DNA from: JARRJY01 sp050116415
GTDB lineage: Bacteria > Pseudomonadota > Gammaproteobacteria > UBA6429 > Thiohalophilaceae
DNA length: 5,942 bases
Assembly: GCA_050116415.1 (NCBI GenBank)
Contig: JASFOS010000133.1
Coordinates: 1 to 5,942 of the forward strand
Direction of reading: 5' to 3'
Made by a program: the position numbers and the translations under genes. This document shows positions 5,609 to 5,942 of this stretch, one piece after another. A model generated the notes under the pieces. It was not told where the DNA came from and searched no databases. It saw only the letters and a program-made list of their open reading frames with translations. The first letter of the stretch is position 1; every line of letters begins with the position of its first letter.

Positions 5609-5942
5609 AAACTTAAAAACACCTCGATAAACAGGCAGCGACGTGCCGGCGTGTTATTGCATCCGACTTCATTACCCGGCCCACTTTTGAATGGCGATAT
5701 TGGTCACGAAGCATACCGGTTTATTGAGTTCTTGCAACAACAGGGCATAAAGGTCTGGCAAATGTTGCCATTAGGCCCCACGCATGACGACAAATCACCT
5801 TACCAATGTCTATCAGCGCATGCGGGTAACCCGTTATTAATCAGCCTTGACTGGCTGGAGGATAAAGGCTGGTTACAAAAGGACGCTGTTACCCTGTCTG
5901 AAACAAAGAGTAATTACCGTAAGCACTGTTTACGAGTTGCCG
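5600..5942 (+). CDS. malQ: 4-alpha-glucanotransferase MalQ (amylomaltase), N-terminal part
   Basis: An uninterrupted frame of 114 codons runs from the ATG at 5600 to the right edge. The family (GH77) moves alpha-1,4-glucan segments between malto-oligosaccharides and releases glucose, in the cytoplasm. The visible part carries the typical amylomaltase N-terminus: RRAGVLLHPTSLPGP (residues 14-28), then GDIGHEAYRFIEFL, VWQMLPLGPT, SPYQCLSAHAGNPLLISLDWL. The catalytic Asp and Glu residues of GH77 lie beyond the window, so activity and full length cannot be checked. The start shares one base with the GH57 stop (TAATG) and has no clear ribosome binding site, which points to translational coupling. 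In this operon it probably recycles oligosaccharides released by GH57 or during glycogen breakdown. Confidence 0.94.
   Translation, partial: MPGKLKNTSINRQRRAGVLLHPTSLPGPLLNGDIGHEAYRFIEFLQQQGIKVWQMLPLGPTHDDKSPYQCLSAHAGNPLLISLDWLEDKGWLQKDAVTLSETKSNYRKHCLRVA

Noticed and set aside
5580..5620. Intrinsic terminator between the GH57 gene and malQ
   Set aside because: The GC-rich hairpin is followed by A-rich sequence rather than a T-run, and it overlaps the malQ start.

Overview
The window is a bacterial glycogen (alpha-1,4-glucan) metabolism locus built as two divergent transcription units around one AT-rich intergenic region of 376 bp. Protein sequences resemble gammaproteobacterial enzymes: GlgB aligns residue by residue with the E. 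coli enzyme, and GlgC is of the proteobacterial single-gene type. Base composition is moderate and visibly AT-rich between genes. The close packing (genes overlapping by 1, 4 and 11 nt) fits a free-living or symbiotic gammaproteobacterium. This is an inference from similarity remembered rather than searched, and no species is named.

Leftward unit (minus strand): glgB, a GH13 branching enzyme (2259 to 52), followed with an ATGA overlap by the first 18 codons of glgA, glycogen synthase, which runs off the left edge. A good sigma-70-like promoter (TTGAAA, 16 bp, TATTAT) lies just upstream of glgB.

Rightward unit (plus strand): glgC, ADP-glucose pyrophosphorylase (2636-3904). Next is a cytoplasmic GH57 family glucan-active enzyme (3894-5600) that overlaps the end of glgC by 11 nt. 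The last gene is malQ, 4-alpha-glucanotransferase (from 5600), whose ATG shares one base with the preceding stop and which is cut by the right edge after 114 codons.

Together, GlgC makes ADP-glucose, GlgA elongates, GlgB branches, and GH57 plus MalQ probably trim or remodel the glucan or its malto-oligosaccharides. The gene set is a recognisable glycogen cluster and I see no entirely unknown system. The less ordinary points are:
- the GH57 enzyme of unassigned specificity embedded by overlap in the operon;
- a GlgC that lacks the E. coli Lys39 and His46 counterparts in its activator region;
- a possible 11-codon leader ORF coupled to glgC;
- inverted repeats spanning both gene junctions of the right-hand operon, one of which would mask the malQ start codon;
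- a small family of ATCTAAT repeats in the divergent intergenic region.
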